NCBI RefSeq assembly: GCF_001553935.1
Contig: NZ_CP014232.1
Span: forward strand, 2,046,001-2,110,000
DNA length: 64,000 nucleotides
Direction of reading: 5' to 3'
Source of the DNA: Actinomyces oris
GTDB taxonomy: Bacteria > Actinomycetota > Actinomycetes > Actinomycetales > Actinomycetaceae
Of the stretch, positions 62,239 through 64,000 are shown one piece after another. The translations under genes and the position numbers were made by a program. The notes beneath the pieces were generated by a model that was not told where the DNA came from, ran no database searches, and worked only from the letters and a program-made list of their open reading frames with translations. The number at the start of each line of letters is the position of its first letter. The stretch's first letter is position 1.

Positions 62239-64000
62239 ATGTCCACGTCCCCGTCGTCCCAGTCCTCGCAGCCCACCAACCAGGCGGTCCCCACCGCCCA
62301 CGTCCCCACCGAGGGCCTCGTCAGCCCCGACCGCGTCCCCGTGCGCCGCGCCCTCATCTCCGTCTACGACAAGACCGGCCTCCTCCCGCTCGCCCGCGCC
62401 CTGGCCGACGCCGGCGTCGAGATCGTCTCCACCGGCTCCACCGCCGCCACCATCGCCGCCGCGGGCCTGGCCGTCACCCCGGTGGAGGAGGTCACCGGCT
62501 TCCCCGAGTGCCTCGAGGGACGGGTCAAGACCCTCCACCCGGCCGTCCACGCCGGCATCCTCGCCGACCGCCGCAAGCCCGACCACCTCGACCAGCTGGC
62601 CACCCTGGGGGTGACCCCCATCGACCTGGTCGTCGTCAACCTCTACCCCTTCACCGACACCGTCGCCTCCGGAGCCCCCTTCGACGCCTGTGTCGAGCAG
62701 ATCGACATCGGCGGCCCGACGATGGTGCGCGCCGCCGCCAAGAACCACCCCGCCGTCGCCGTGGTCACCAGCCCCGGCCGGTACGAGGACGTCGCGGCCG
62801 CCGTGCGAGAAGGCGGCTTCACCCTGTCCGGCCGCCGCCGCCTGGCCGCCGAGGCCTTCGCCCACACCGCCGCCTACGACGCGGCCGTGTCGACCTGGAT
62901 GGCCGCCCAGATCGAAGCCGACGCCGCCTCCCACGCCACGGACTCGGCCGATGCGGCCGAGGTCGAAGCCAGCGGGCCGGCCGCACCGCCGGCCTACGTC
63001 GGCGTCGGCTACGAGCGCCTGGCGAGCCTGCGCTACGGGGAGAACCCCCACCAGCGGGCCGCCGTCTACCGCATCGCCGGAGCGAGCGGGGGAGTGGCCG
63101 GCGCCCGCCAGCTCCACGGCAAGGCCATGAGCTACAACAACTACACCGACACCGACGCAGCCGTGCGCGCCGCCTATGACCACGGCCAGGCCGTCACGGT
63201 CGCCGTCGTCAAGCACGCCAACCCCTGCGGCATCGCCGTCTCAGCCGCCGGCGACGTCGCCGAGGCCCACCGTAAGGCCCACGCCTGCGACCCGGTCTCG
63301 GCCTACGGCGGCGTCATCGCCACCAACACGGTCGTCACCGCCGAGATGGCCCGTCAGATCAAGCCGATCTTCACTGAGGTCGTCGCCGCCCCCGCCTTCG
63401 ACGACGAGGCCGTGGAGATCCTGTCCACCAAGAAGAACCTCCGCCTGCTCCTCGTCGAGGCCCCCCAGCGCGAAGGCTACGAGATCAAGCAGGTCTCGGG
63501 AGGTGCCGTCATCCAGGAGCGTGACGTCCTGGACGCCGCCGGCGACGCCCCCTCAACCTGGACCCTGGCCGCGGGGCCGGCCGCCGACGACGCGCTCCTG
63601 GCCGATCTGGCCTTCGCCTGGCGCTCGGTGCGTGCCGTGCGCTCCAACGCGGTCCTCCTGGCCCACGACGGTGCCACCGTCGGTGTGGGCATGGGGCAGG
63701 TCAACCGCGTCGACTCCTGCAAGCTGGCCGTCGAGCGGGCCAACACCCTGGGGGCCCGCTCCACCGGCGACGCCGCACTCGACGGCTCCCAGCAGGAGAA
63801 GGGGACCGTGGGAGGGGCCGACGCCGCCGAGGTCCTGGGCGACTCGTCTGGCGACGCGGCCGTGCCTCAGCGCGCCCGTGGGGCCGTGGCCGCCTCCGAC
63901 GCCTTCTTCCCCTTCGCCGACGGTCTCCAGGTCCTCATCGACGCCGGGGTCCGTGCCGTCGTCCAGCCGGGCGGCTCTATCCGTGACCAGGAGGTCATCG
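62239..64000 (+). CDS. purH: Bifunctional AICAR formyltransferase/IMP cyclohydrolase (partial)
   Basis: 587 codons are visible and the 3' end lies beyond the window. The N-terminal IMP cyclohydrolase (MGS-like) domain contains [40 protein letters not shown] and [18 protein letters not shown]. The formyltransferase part contains [44 protein letters not shown] and [11 protein letters not shown] 30-residue Ser/Gln-rich leader precedes it, and an Asp/Ala-rich insertion (near 520-545) interrupts the C-terminal part. It carries out the last two steps of IMP synthesis. AGGAG precedes the ATG at 62239. It is controlled by the ZTP riboswitch. Confidence 0.96.
   Translation, partial: MSTSPSSQSSQPTNQAVPTAHVPTEGLVSPDRVPVRRALISVYDKTGLLPLARALADAGVEIVSTGSTAATIAAAGLAVTPVEEVTGFPECLEGRVKTLHPAVHAGILADRRKPDHLDQLATLGVTPIDLVVVNLYPFTDTVASGAPFDACVEQIDIGGPTMVRAAAKNHPAVAVVTSPGRYEDVAAAVREGGFTLSGRRRLAAEAFAHTAAYDAAVSTWMAAQIEADAASHATDSADAAEVEASGPAAPPAYVGVGYERLASLRYGENPHQRAAVYRIAGASGGVAGARQLHGKAMSYNNYTDTDAAVRAAYDHGQAVTVAVVKHANPCGIAVSAAGDVAEAHRKAHACDPVSAYGGVIATNTVVTAEMARQIKPIFTEVVAAPAFDDEAVEILSTKKNLRLLLVEAPQREGYEIKQVSGGAVIQERDVLDAAGDAPSTWTLAAGPAADDALLADLAFAWRSVRAVRSNAVLLAHDGATVGVGMGQVNRVDSCKLAVERANTLGARSTGDAALDGSQQEKGTVGGADAAEVLGDSSGDAAVPQRARGAVAASDAFFPFADGLQVLIDAGVRAVVQPGGSIRDQEVI

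Overview
The window is high-GC DNA with actinobacterial gene content, most likely from Actinomyces or a close relative. Pointers are a fused 2-oxoglutarate decarboxylase/dehydrogenase (kgd), a SigH/RsrA-type thiol-stress pair followed by ribosomal protein bL37, a PerM-like DUF6350 protein after sucCD, a sortase-anchored surface protein and many GTG starts. Genus is inference; no rRNA is present.

Layout. 1-9.3 kb: 5' part of a monomeric isocitrate dehydrogenase (minus), a DoxX protein, sigma factor, anti-sigma factor and bL37 (plus), a YczE-like membrane protein, an SGNH-type hydrolase-like protein and kgd. 9.4-12.9 kb: a membrane-anchored P-loop protein ending in 18 near-identical 35-residue TPR units. 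13.1-19.5 kb: two CNNM/CorC-type transporters, an M23 peptidase, a glycerophosphodiesterase and a decayed toxin-antitoxin pair. 19.6-35.3 kb: the old actinobacterial block tRNA-Arg, argS, lysA, hom, thrB, rho, rpmE, prfA, prmC, interrupted by a surface protein, a 55-codon ORF and a luciferase-like monooxygenase/FMN reductase pair; thrC is missing. 35.4-39 kb: a MarR-controlled oxidoreductase, a DJ-1/PfpI protein and an AT-rich membrane-protein gene. 39-55.7 kb: a UvrD/PcrA helicase, two CPBP proteases, two nitroreductases, an acetyltransferase, divergent GH31 and GH13 glycosidases, a second decayed toxin-antitoxin locus, a ClC channel, a eukaryotic-style double-domain phosphofructokinase and a 46-residue membrane protein. 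56-64 kb: sucC, sucD, DUF6350 and purH (cut by the window end), with a large antisense membrane-protein gene where purN sits in mycobacteria; purH carries a ZTP riboswitch.

How it fits together. icd, kgd and sucCD give the isocitrate to succinate part of the TCA cycle. lysA, hom and thrB feed aspartate-family amino acids. GH31, GH13 and phosphofructokinase fit saccharide use and glycolysis. rho, prfA, prmC, rpmE, argS and bL37 are information-processing genes. Several genes have a TANNNT -10 element only 6-10 bases before the start codon and no Shine-Dalgarno sequence, suggesting leaderless mRNAs.

The most interesting items are the P-loop/TPR protein, the sigma-factor gene with two promoters each placed for a leaderless start, the eukaryotic-like phosphofructokinase, the unknown 831-residue membrane protein in the purN position, and the two matching toxin-antitoxin remnants. 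No CRISPR array, insertion sequence or prophage was seen.
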